Source: an uncultured Acinetobacter sp.
Lineage (GTDB): Bacteria > Cyanobacteriota > Vampirovibrionia > Gastranaerophilales > Gastranaerophilaceae
Length of the DNA stretch: 47,349 nucleotides
Assembly: GCA_947306495.1 (NCBI GenBank)
Contig: CAMZGT010000011.1
Coordinates: 1 to 47,349 of the forward strand
Direction of reading: 5' to 3'
Both the position numbers and the translations under genes were made by a program. Positions 17,609 through 25,465 of this stretch are shown here, piece by piece (within the stretch, counting starts at the first letter, position 1; each line of letters opens with the position of its first letter). The notes below the pieces were generated by a model, which was given only the letters and a program-made list of their open reading frames with translations, was not told the origin of the DNA and searched no databases.

Positions 17609-18867
17609 GCGCAGCTTTCTTTTTCTAACGTGCTACCCTTTATACCGACAGTTCTTACCAGTGCCCACTCGTACTCTTTTGGCTCTTTTGTAAATTTGAC
17701 CAAAAGCTCGTGATTAGTGTTTGCAAGTTCTTGTTCTTCACCTTTCAAGTCTTTAATCTCAGTAGCTTGTGTTACAAATTTTTCAGAAGGTGTGATTATT
17801 TCAATATCTTCGTTTTTAAAGAATTTATTTTTAGTTTTTATTTTATAGTATTCGCCTTCTTTTCCCCATACTTCGCATAAGAAATCTGCACCTGCAAGTC
17901 CCTTAGATATATCATAACTGTATCCGTCAGCAGGGTACTCGCCATCTCCAAGATAGAATCCTGTCGTATAACCCCTGTTTCCTACTTTTAATAATTCCTC
18001 AAAATACTTGGAAGTATCTGTGTTTGGATTTTTGTAAACTTCATCAATTGCTTCGCGATATGCTTTAGCTACTGCTGATACATAATAAAGGCTCTTTGTT
18101 CTACCTTCAACCTTAAATGAATCAATCCCCGCTTCAATCATTTCTTTAAGATGATTAACCAAGCACAAGTCTTTAGTCGATAAAATATGTGTGCCTTTTT
18201 CATCTTGAATAATTTCTTGGTATTCACCCGGGCGTGTTTCTTCTAATAGTTTATAACTCCAGCGGCAAGGCTGAGAGCAGTTTCCGGAATTTGCTTTTCT
18301 TTCTCCACCTGTCATATAATCGCTAAGCAGGCATCTACCTGAAAATGATACACATTGAGCACCATGAATAAAACACTCCAACTCCATATCGGGTACTTTT
18401 GATTTGATTTCTGCAACGTCTTTTATAGGCAGTTCTCTTGCCAAAATACAGCGAGTTGCACCCATATCTTGCCAAAATTTTACTGCTTCATAGTTTAAAA
18501 TGTTTGCCTGTGTTGATACATGAATATGAGTATTTGGCATGTATTTTTGTGCCAGTCGCATAATCCCTGGATCGCTTATAATCAAAGCATCCGGATTAGA
18601 TTCGACTATTTTATCCATGCAGTTTTCTAAAGCCTTAATATCACTATTAAAGCCAAAAATATTCAAAGTTAAATATGCCCTTGCTCCCATTTGATGTGCG
18701 GTAGAAATTGCCTCTATTAGATTTTCCATAGTTATCAATTCGCCTTTACGCATAGCACGTAAACTAAAATCTACCACACCTAAATAAACGGCATCTGCAC
18801 CGTATTTAATTGCATATTTAAGTTTTTCCACATTGCCTGCCGGCATCAACAATTCCGGTTTAATCAT
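17599..18867 (-). CDS. U32 family peptidase (TrhP/YegQ-like)
   Basis: 422 residues from ATG at 18867; a TTG six codons upstream is disfavoured because the -10 box sits there. It opens IKPELLMPAGNVEKLKYAIK, the U32 signature, and has the cysteine set ECFIHGAQCVSFSGRCLLS and SGNCSQPCRWSYKL that can bind an Fe-S cluster. The radical-free tRNA hydroxylation factors TrhP/TrhO-type U32 proteins (5-hydroxyuridine at tRNA wobble position) are the closest named function; peptidase activity is doubtful. It ends in a Cys pair (ESCACS). Operon with yqeG. Confidence 0.85.
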   Translation of the reverse strand: MIKPELLMPAGNVEKLKYAIKYGADAVYLGVVDFSLRAMRKGELITMENLIEAISTAHQMGARAYLTLNIFGFNSDIKALENCMDKIVESNPDALIISDPGIMRLAQKYMPNTHIHVSTQANILNYEAVKFWQDMGATRCILARELPIKDVAEIKSKVPDMELECFIHGAQCVSFSGRCLLSDYMTGGERKANSGNCSQPCRWSYKLLEETRPGEYQEIIQDEKGTHILSTKDLCLVNHLKEMIEAGIDSFKVEGRTKSLYYVSAVAKAYREAIDEVYKNPNTDTSKYFEELLKVGNRGYTTGFYLGDGEYPADGYSYDISKGLAGADFLCEVWGKEGEYYKIKTKNKFFKNEDIEIITPSEKFVTQATEIKDLKGEEQELANTNHELLVKFTKEPKEYEWALVRTVGIKGSTLEKESCACS

Positions 18868-18873
18868 AAATAA

Positions 18874-18879
18874 ATTATA
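18874..18879 (-). promoter_or_regulatory. -10 box six bases before the U32 gene start
   Basis: TATAAT on the minus strand (18879-18874), then TTATTT, then ATG at 18867. No clear -35 and no Shine-Dalgarno. The geometry is the same as for folK and higB and suggests a leaderless mRNA. Confidence 0.45.
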
Positions 18880-18986
18880 CACCAAAATACATATATAAAT
18901 ACAAACAATTTTTCATACATATAGTGGAGTTATAAATCTTTAAAAAATCAAGGTATTATAGAATAGGTTTGGTTTAATAAGAAAAG

Positions 18987-19685
18987 ATGGATACAAAGAC
19001 TTTAATTAATCAATACGTAGGTATTGTACAGAAAGTTGCTCGCGTTGAGCACAAACGTATACCTAACCATATGATCGAGTATGAAGAATTGGTTAGTATA
19101 GGTGTTATTGCCATTCAACAACTAATAAAAGATAAAACAGAAGAACAGCTTGCACGTTATAATGAAGCTTACATAGGTACTGCTGTTAGATGGGCTATAA
19201 GAAATGAATTACGACACAGATATAAATGGTATACACTAAAACACAAAGGTGACAGTGATGAAGGAAGTGATGGTTACACTTCTGATTCTATGTCAGAAGA
19301 AAATAGTTCCGATTCGGAAGATATGGGTTTTTCTATTTCTCCGACAAAAGTTAGGGAAGCCGTTTATGAAACAATTTTGTCTATAGACGGACTTGCAGCA
19401 GCTGCAACAGACAATGCATCTCCGTTTGATTTCATTAAAGACCCTTCGGCTATGCCTGATGAACAAGCTGAAATCATTGAAATGAGCAAACTTATTAAAC
19501 AAGCCATAGCAAAATTACCTCAAAAAGAAAGAACGGTTGTAGAATATCGGTTCTACAGAAACATGCAAGCAAAAGAAATTGCAAACATGATAGGTCTTTC
19601 TCCATCCAGAATAACCAGAATTATTCAATTCGCACTAAACCAAATCCGAGAGTATTTAAAATCCAGAGGAAGAGTGGATTATTAA
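18987..19685 (+). CDS. Sigma-70 family RNA polymerase sigma factor (SigF/FliA-like size)
   Basis: 232 residues. The N-terminal sigma region 2 includes YEELVSIGVIAIQQL and RWAIRNELRHRYKWY. Region 4 at the C-terminus includes LPQKERTVVEYRFYRNMQ and a helix-turn-helix KEIANMIGLSPSRITRI. Between them lies a linker of about 27 residues very rich in Ser, Asp, Glu and Gly (residues 88-115), unusual for the family. No anti-sigma gene is adjacent. Target promoters are unknown; the shared TATA-like modules at 41758-45796 would be worth testing against it. Confidence 0.88.
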   Translation: MDTKTLINQYVGIVQKVARVEHKRIPNHMIEYEELVSIGVIAIQQLIKDKTEEQLARYNEAYIGTAVRWAIRNELRHRYKWYTLKHKGDSDEGSDGYTSDSMSEENSSDSEDMGFSISPTKVREAVYETILSIDGLAAAATDNASPFDFIKDPSAMPDEQAEIIEMSKLIKQAIAKLPQKERTVVEYRFYRNMQAKEIANMIGLSPSRITRIIQFALNQIREYLKSRGRVDY

Positions 19686-19767
19686 TACTTTCTTAATATA
19701 AAACTGCTTTACTCAATATTTTCATTGTAATATAATATTCCTATAAATTATGGGAGAAGGATTTTAT

Positions 19768-20766
19768 ATGAACAATCAAAGAATAGCAGTTATCGGTATG
19801 GGGATGTGGGGCAAAAACATTGTCCGAAATTTTTACAACCTTAATGCATTAGAAATGGTATGTGATTTAGACGATGATTCTCTAAAAACCGTTCAGGAAC
19901 AATTCCCTGGCGTAAAGACTACAAAAGATTATAACGATATCATTAATAACCCTGAAATAACAGGTGTTGCCGTAGTTACACCAAGCCATACTCATTTTAA
20001 GATAGTTAAAACAATGCTTGAAGCAGGAAAAAATGTTTATGTAGAAAAACCTATATCTACTGTTGCAGAGGAAGCCAGACAACTTATGGAACTCGCAGAA
20101 TCAAAAAATCTTGTTTTGATGGTTGATCACCTGCTGCTTTACCACCCTGCTGTTAATAGGCTAAAAATGCTGATTGAAGAAGGCGAATTAGGCGAAATTG
20201 TTTATGCGCAAAGCGACAGATTAAATGTTAATTACCATAAGAATGATAGAAGTGTAATGTGGGATTTAGCGCCGCACGACGTTGCGATGGTTGCCTACGT
20301 AACAGGCAAAAAACCCGTCAAGGTTATTTCAGCAATAGGTGCTTCTTCAGACAGAAATAATATTATGGACATTACTCATCTCGGAATAGAGTTTGAGGAT
20401 GGTATGATTGCCCATATTTCAGACAGTTGGATTACCCCGCAAAAGCATGTTAATTTGCTTGTTCGAGGAACAAAAGCTACGGCAATATTTGACGATTGCG
20501 TTCCAAATGATAAATTAAAAATATATGACAACTTTATTCCTGCAAATACTCAGAATGTTGCATTGGATTACCTGGAAATGGAACCGCTAAAGCTTGCTTG
20601 CCAGCATTTTGTAAATTGCTGTGCTACAGGGCAAAAGGCTCGTTCAGACGGAGCTAACGGCTATGAAGTTGTAAATATTTTAGAAGAAGCAGAAAGAATA
20701 ATGTTAGGTTCTAAAAAAGAAGAACTTGATAAAAAAGACTTTGCTTTATCAAGAATGAAAGGTTAA
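19768..20766 (+). CDS. Gfo/Idh/MocA family NAD(P)-dependent oxidoreductase
   Basis: 332 residues from ATG at 19768, chosen because GGGAGAAGGA stands before it. The Rossmann motif is AVIGMGMWGKNIVRNF. The sugar-nucleotide dehydrogenase signature YVEKPIS follows near residue 96, and the catalytic region has WDLAPHDVAM with the expected Asp-His. This resembles enzymes oxidising or reducing UDP-sugars or inositol for surface glycans. The substrate cannot be assigned. It is followed 58 bases later by a phosphatidyltransferase gene. Confidence 0.88.
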   Translation: MNNQRIAVIGMGMWGKNIVRNFYNLNALEMVCDLDDDSLKTVQEQFPGVKTTKDYNDIINNPEITGVAVVTPSHTHFKIVKTMLEAGKNVYVEKPISTVAEEARQLMELAESKNLVLMVDHLLLYHPAVNRLKMLIEEGELGEIVYAQSDRLNVNYHKNDRSVMWDLAPHDVAMVAYVTGKKPVKVISAIGASSDRNNIMDITHLGIEFEDGMIAHISDSWITPQKHVNLLVRGTKATAIFDDCVPNDKLKIYDNFIPANTQNVALDYLEMEPLKLACQHFVNCCATGQKARSDGANGYEVVNILEEAERIMLGSKKEELDKKDFALSRMKG

Positions 20767-20824
20767 TTACTTTAATCTTTTAAAACATTATTCGAATCTA
20801 AAATAAAAATTAATAGAGGGAATT

Positions 20825-21409
20825 ATGGCAAATTTTATTTCAATTTTTAGAATTTTTGTAATGTTTTTTGCAGTATATTTAATATACTCATTTGAAGGGG
20901 ATGTGAATGCTTACATATGGGCTTTAATCTTGACCATTGTTGCATTCTCTCTTGACGGAGCAGACGGATATGTGGCAAGAAAACTTCATGAAGAATCCAA
21001 ATTCGGCGCTTTATTGGATATTATGGGCGATAGAATAGTTGAAAATACTTACTGGATTCTGTTCGCAGTTATGGGATGGTTAAACATATTATTTCCACTT
21101 ATTGCAATTACGAGAGGGTTTATAACCGATACAATAAGAAGTGCCGCTATGGAAAAAGGATTAACACCTTTTGGTATGCAGGTTAATCCTATTTGCAAAT
21201 GGATTACTGGTTCAAGATTTATGAGAATAACTTATGCAGTAGCAAAAGTTTTAGCTTTTGTCTTAATAGTAGCAGCAAAAATTCCTGGAATTGCATATGC
21301 TGATACAATTTGGTCGGTAGCATATTGGACAGCTGTTGTCGCGATAGTATTTTGTGTGGTACGCGGGTTACCTGTAATGATTGAAGCAAAAAGAGTAATA
21401 GAAGGATAA
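20825..21409 (+). CDS. CDP-alcohol phosphatidyltransferase
   Basis: 194-residue integral membrane enzyme that swaps CMP of a CDP-alcohol (such as CDP-diacylglycerol) for another alcohol. The full signature DGx2ARx8Gx3Dx3D is present from DGYVARKLHEESKFGALLD on, so all catalytic residues are kept. About five or six hydrophobic segments are visible. It may be PgsA-like, but the precise acceptor is not clear. GAGGG lies just before the ATG. It is in the same direction as the oxidoreductase. Confidence 0.88.
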   Translation: MANFISIFRIFVMFFAVYLIYSFEGDVNAYIWALILTIVAFSLDGADGYVARKLHEESKFGALLDIMGDRIVENTYWILFAVMGWLNILFPLIAITRGFITDTIRSAAMEKGLTPFGMQVNPICKWITGSRFMRITYAVAKVLAFVLIVAAKIPGIAYADTIWSVAYWTAVVAIVFCVVRGLPVMIEAKRVIEG

Positions 21410-21719
21410 CTCAACGAAACTGCCAAAACTAAACTACGCTCATTAATCAATAGTAACACTCTACCTGAGCAAGTGAACTCGGGATGGATGGTAAATGTTT
21501 TTTATTAATTTTTTACATTTACAATAAGAAATACCGAGTTCACTCGATTAGGCCGAGCCATAGAATTGTTTAGCGAATGGAGTTATAGCCCCAAGAGTTT
21601 CTTTAGTCCCTTTCTTTGGCCGCAAAGAAAGGGACATATTAAATTTATAGATAAAAATAATTAATACAACAAAAATTATATTTTGTTGTATTATACTAAA
21701 TATTGCTGAAGGAAGTTGT
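21410..21719. repeat. Gene-free stretch with three strong palindromes
   Basis: 310 bases with no credible gene. (1) GTGAACTCGG (21473-21482) pairs with CCGAGTTCAC (21534-21543); inside it GTAAATGT (21491-21498) pairs with ACATTTAC (21515-21522). (2) GTCCCTTTCTTTG (21606-21618) pairs perfectly with CAAAGAAAGGGAC (21623-21635), a 13-bp stem with tetraloop GCCG. (3) TAATACAACAAAA (21662-21674) pairs with TTTTGTTGTATTA (21681-21693) just before trmL. Palindromes 1 and 2 look like dispersed REP-type elements; palindrome 3 may be an operator or hairpin for trmL. Confidence 0.65.
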
Positions 21720-22169
21720 ATGTCAAAAATTAATGTTGTTTTATATGAGCCGGAAATCCCGGCTAACACAGGTAATATTGCAAGACTTTGTGTTTGCACC
21801 GGAGCATCTCTGTATCTTGTAGGTAAATTAGGGTTTGCACTTACAGATAAATATATTAAACGCGCAGGTATGGACTATTGGCAAAATGTTGATTTACATA
21901 AAATTGAATCAATGGAAAAGTTATATCAACAGTTTCCCAATGGAAGATTTTTTTACCTTACTACAAAATCTAAAAAGAAATACACGGATATAACGTTTAA
22001 AGACGGAGATTTTCTGGTATTTGGTCCGGAATCGAGAGGACTTCCACATGAATATGTAATCCAAGATACGGCAATTACTCTTCCGATGATTGAAGGTCAG
22101 AGAAGTCTAAATTTGTCAAATTCGGTTGCCATAACTGTATATGAAGCCATCCGACAAATCGGATTATAA
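21720..22169 (+). CDS. trmL: tRNA (cytidine(34)-2'-O)-methyltransferase TrmL
   Basis: 149-residue SPOUT methyltransferase that 2'-O-methylates wobble C34/cmnm5U34 of tRNA-Leu with SAM. Motifs: YEPEIPANTGNIARLCV (motif 1), LVFGPESRGLP (motif 2), and MIEGQRSLNLSNSVAITVYE (motif 3, the SAM-binding trefoil knot). The length is that of minimal TrmL, with no RNA-binding extension. GAAGGA serves as the ribosome site. A perfect 13-bp palindrome stands 27 bases upstream of the ATG. Confidence 0.93.
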   Translation: MSKINVVLYEPEIPANTGNIARLCVCTGASLYLVGKLGFALTDKYIKRAGMDYWQNVDLHKIESMEKLYQQFPNGRFFYLTTKSKKKYTDITFKDGDFLVFGPESRGLPHEYVIQDTAITLPMIEGQRSLNLSNSVAITVYEAIRQIGL

Positions 22170-22237
22170 TAAGTGTAAGAGAATACCCTCCGCTTGAGAG
22201 AGGGGCGAAATCTTTAATTTTTGTGTAAGGTAATAAT

Positions 22238-23047
22238 ATGTCACAATATAAAATGCCTAATAGGGAACAAAATTCAAATAAAGGGTCTTTTGGAAAGGTT
22301 CTTAATATTTCCGGATGTGATAATTATATCGGCGCAGCGTATTTATCGTCCATATCAGCATACAAAGTTGGTGCCGGTCTTATAGCGCTTAGTTCAACCG
22401 ATAAAGTTATCGATTCAGTTTCTAAATTTCTTCCTGAGGCCGTTTATTTAACAAGAAAAGAAGGATTAATGCACGCCAACAAATATGGCGTATTTCTCAT
22501 CGGGTGCGGGCTTGGACTAAGTCGGGCAGCGAAAAAAGATTTTAAAAATTTTGTATCTGAAGCAAGAAAAAATAACATCCCCACAATAATTGATGCTGAT
22601 GGTTTAAATATAATTGCCCAACTTGAAAAAATAGAACTTCCGCAAAATACAATTATAACACCTCACCCAATGGAAGCCGCAAGACTATTACATATTGACC
22701 TAAAATATTTATTAGAAAATTTAGATAAATGTGCTTTAGACTTATGCGAAAAATATGGTTGCATTACCGTATTAAAAACTCACAGAACAATAATACGCTC
22801 AGATATTGAAAGTTTCGTAAATAATCACGGAAATTCTTCTCTGGCTAAAGCAGGAACAGGTGATGTATTGGCAGGTATTATAGCAGGGTTAGTTGCACAA
22901 AAAATGACTACGTTTGAAGCCGCAAAACTGGGAGTTTACTTACATTCAAGAGCAGGTGAAATCGCATCTTATAAACTAACTGAATACTCTGTGTTGGCTT
23001 CTGATTTAATTAACTTTATACCTGATACCATTAAAGAAATTTTATAA
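22238..23047 (+). CDS. nnrD: ADP/ATP-dependent NAD(P)H-hydrate dehydratase
   Basis: 269-residue ribokinase-fold repair enzyme that dehydrates (S)-NAD(P)HX. The N-terminus NKGSFGKVLNISGCDNYIGA matches the family (KGxxGxVLxxxGS), then IDADGLN, TPHPMEAARL, and the anion-hole motif SLAKAGTGDVLAGIIAG. It lacks the fused NnrE epimerase half found in many bacteria, so the epimerase is either elsewhere or absent. Ribosome site AAGG before the ATG. The convergent 5'-nucleotidase gene ends two bases away. Confidence 0.9.
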   Translation: MSQYKMPNREQNSNKGSFGKVLNISGCDNYIGAAYLSSISAYKVGAGLIALSSTDKVIDSVSKFLPEAVYLTRKEGLMHANKYGVFLIGCGLGLSRAAKKDFKNFVSEARKNNIPTIIDADGLNIIAQLEKIELPQNTIITPHPMEAARLLHIDLKYLLENLDKCALDLCEKYGCITVLKTHRTIIRSDIESFVNNHGNSSLAKAGTGDVLAGIIAGLVAQKMTTFEAAKLGVYLHSRAGEIASYKLTEYSVLASDLINFIPDTIKEIL

Positions 23048-23049
23048 AC

Positions 23050-24639
23050 TTATTCAAAGCGAATTCTGCCTGTTTGATTAATAACAACAGGTTTTCCCAT
23101 TTTTTTGATATAGTTACAAGTCAAAACATCTTTATCATAAGGAAGTATTTCCAAACATTTATCAGCAGGGGCAAGAACCGCATAATCAGCTCCGGCTGAC
23201 ATCATATATTCATCTGTTGCAACTTTATAAGTTTTATCTTCTCTTGGATTATCAATATCTATAGGAATTTCATTACCATCTTTATCAATAAAGCTCATGC
23301 CTGACAATTTACCTTCTTTTTCATTTACGGCATACTTAAGTCCTGAAACAGCTAACAATCCAGGTTTAAATCCTTGACTTTTGTAGGTAGTTTCTACTGT
23401 TGATTTGAACATATCTACCAGTGTTTTCTCAGTGATTTCAGCAAGTGCCATTTTGTCGTAGAAAGGAGCTATGTCTTTTATATCGCGAGAATCAATTTCT
23501 CCTTCGTGGAAATAATTTCTTATACCGCCGTTATTCCACAGACCAATATCAGCCCCCATTTCTTCCTTCATTACGTCACATACGAAATTTGCATGAGGAT
23601 TTTCTTCAATCAAAGTTTTAGGAGGATTTGGAGCAGATTCTACAACACCTACTTTTTCAGGAATTCCAAGTTCTTGATCAAATATATATTGGTGAATCAT
23701 ATTTTTATGGAATAAACCTGTTTCTCCGATATTATTCTGAACTTTTTCTACAACACCATCTTTATCAAATATCAGATTCAATTGACCAAAATAGCGTCCG
23801 TCTTTACCTGCCTCTGTTAATATAACAGGCTCACCGTTTTTTGAATATATTAAATTTTCTTCTTCAACAACACCTGATAACAGTTCATGTGTATGACCGC
23901 CTATTATAACATCTATACCCTCTGTTTTTTGGGCAACTTGTACATCTCTCTTATGGCCTAAATGTGAAACAAGAATAATCTTATTAATGCCTTGTTTTCT
24001 CAAAAAATCAACTTCATTTTGAATTTCAGCAATGGTATCATCTAACTTTTTAATATTACAATCTGTGTGATAATTAGGGTGAGTTACTCTATCAAACATA
24101 TCTTCAGGAGATGCGCCTACTATACCTACTTTTTCTCCGTTTACTTCCACTATTTTGGAACGCTTAATATAATCTGCAACGTCTGCTCTTCCAAATTTCT
24201 TCACATCCTCAGATTTTTGATTTTCCAATCTTTCCTTTTCCATATTTACAACCAAATAATCACCATTAAATTTATCCATCGAATTAACTAAATCCGACTG
24301 ACTGGAATCCATTTCATGATTTCCTAATGCAGAAGCTTCTATTTTTGCAAGATTTAAGAACTTAGCGGTTGCGTTATGAATTTTAGAATTTTTTTCATCT
24401 CCTATGTCGTTATCACCTGCCGAAAGTCTTATATCTCCTTTTAAACCGGATAAAATACGCATCATATTATTCGTTTGTCCATGGGTATCATTTACATATC
24501 CTATTGATAATTCAAAAAAATCTTTGTAAGGAGATTTTTCCAAAATATTATCAGTTTTTTTATCTGATTTGAATGTTAAACATGTTTGAGATATTAAGCT
24601 TTTGCAATTGATGGGATTTATATAAAAATTTAGATTCAT
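23050..24639 (-). CDS. Bifunctional 5'-nucleotidase/UDP-sugar hydrolase family protein
   Basis: 529 residues. The calcineurin-like phosphoesterase domain has the di-metal ligands in YVNDTHGQ, SAGDNDIGD, LGNHEMD, VSHLGH and GGHTHE. The C-terminal 5'-nucleotidase domain has LWNNGGIRNYF, which provides the substrate-stacking region. Family members are usually exported, but no signal peptide is visible; the first 45 residues are a polar stretch with LTFKSDKKTD and then FFELS, somewhat like the N-terminus of the zincin at 43139. AGAAGG precedes the start. Location and substrate (nucleotides or UDP-sugars) remain open. Confidence 0.88.
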   Translation of the reverse strand: MNLNFYINPINCKSLISQTCLTFKSDKKTDNILEKSPYKDFFELSIGYVNDTHGQTNNMMRILSGLKGDIRLSAGDNDIGDEKNSKIHNATAKFLNLAKIEASALGNHEMDSSQSDLVNSMDKFNGDYLVVNMEKERLENQKSEDVKKFGRADVADYIKRSKIVEVNGEKVGIVGASPEDMFDRVTHPNYHTDCNIKKLDDTIAEIQNEVDFLRKQGINKIILVSHLGHKRDVQVAQKTEGIDVIIGGHTHELLSGVVEEENLIYSKNGEPVILTEAGKDGRYFGQLNLIFDKDGVVEKVQNNIGETGLFHKNMIHQYIFDQELGIPEKVGVVESAPNPPKTLIEENPHANFVCDVMKEEMGADIGLWNNGGIRNYFHEGEIDSRDIKDIAPFYDKMALAEITEKTLVDMFKSTVETTYKSQGFKPGLLAVSGLKYAVNEKEGKLSGMSFIDKDGNEIPIDIDNPREDKTYKVATDEYMMSAGADYAVLAPADKCLEILPYDKDVLTCNYIKKMGKPVVINQTGRIRFE

Positions 24640-24719
24640 AACACACCTTCTGCTTATATAAATAGATAAAACATCTAAAAATAAAATTTGTCAGTTGCAG
24701 CAGAAAAAGTTACAATTGT

Positions 24720-25334
24720 TTACATTGAAAGAGTTGTTAAAGCCTTTCTTAAAACTTCTTCCGAATTCGAATCATCAGCAATAGTTGGAAGAATCTTTTT
24801 GATTGCATCTTCTATTTCATTATCTTCATATCCAAGCGACAAAAGTACAGCTTGAGTATCATTAATGGCTTGCATTTGCGGAAGATTTAACGATACAGAG
24901 GCTTTTGGTAATTCTGTCTTCATTAGCCTATCTTTCAATTCCAGAATAATCTTTTGAGCAAGCTTTGGACCAACTCCTTTAGCTCTTGTTAATTCTTTAT
25001 AATTTCCGTCAATTACTAAACTTATAACATCACAAGCATCAAATTCATTTAACAGCGCAATTGCCATTTTTGCACCGACTCCCGATACCGATAATAAAAT
25101 TTGGAAAATATCTCTTGTTTCTTTGTTTAAAAAACCATACAACGACATGCTGTCTTCACGGTGAAGCATATGAACATAAATTTTTTGTGCTGATTTGTCA
25201 TCAGTAACCACTAAACTAAAATCTCTGTCTGTTACCTCCAAAAGATAGCCGATTCCTAACACATCCACCGTAACATAAGTTCCTTTTGAATTTCTCTTTT
25301 TATCCGAAACATATCCTTTGAAATAATCAAACAT
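24720..25334 (-). CDS. ruvA: Holliday junction branch-migration protein RuvA
   Basis: Junction-binding tetramer subunit that loads RuvB. 204 residues from ATG at 25334; this start has GGAG seven bases before it, unlike an ATG four codons upstream. The OB-fold domain opens MFDYFKGYVSDK. The two HhH motifs are seen in LLSVSGVGAKMAIALL and RAKGVGPKLAQKIILELKDR. The C-terminal RuvB-binding domain has QAVLLSLGYEDNEIEDAIKK. It is alone here, without ruvB or ruvC. Confidence 0.95.
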   Translation of the reverse strand: MFDYFKGYVSDKKRNSKGTYVTVDVLGIGYLLEVTDRDFSLVVTDDKSAQKIYVHMLHREDSMSLYGFLNKETRDIFQILLSVSGVGAKMAIALLNEFDACDVISLVIDGNYKELTRAKGVGPKLAQKIILELKDRLMKTELPKASVSLNLPQMQAINDTQAVLLSLGYEDNEIEDAIKKILPTIADDSNSEEVLRKALTTLSM

Positions 25335-25349
25335 AAACGACTCCATAAA

Positions 25350-25358
25350 ATTATACCA
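25350..25358 (-). promoter_or_regulatory. Extended -10 promoter of ruvA
   Basis: TGGTATAAT on the minus strand (TATAAT 25355-25350), 15 bases before the ruvA ATG, with GGAG between. It lacks a clear -35, as is usual for extended -10 promoters. Confidence 0.5.
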
Positions 25359-25402
25359 ATATAATACCAGAAATTCTTTAATATTTAAATAGTTTTCAAG
25401 CT

Positions 25403-25430
25403 AAAAAAAAGCTGCAATTTCTTGCAGCAA
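25403..25430 (-). terminator. Terminator of the pilus operon
   Basis: On the minus strand GCTGCAA (25428-25422) pairs with TTGCAGC (25417-25411) and is followed by eight T. It lies 38 bases past the usher stop. A separate palindrome ACACATATGTGT lies at 25431-25442. Confidence 0.9.
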
Positions 25431-25465
25431 ACACATATGTGTAATATGTTAAATAGAAATCTTTT

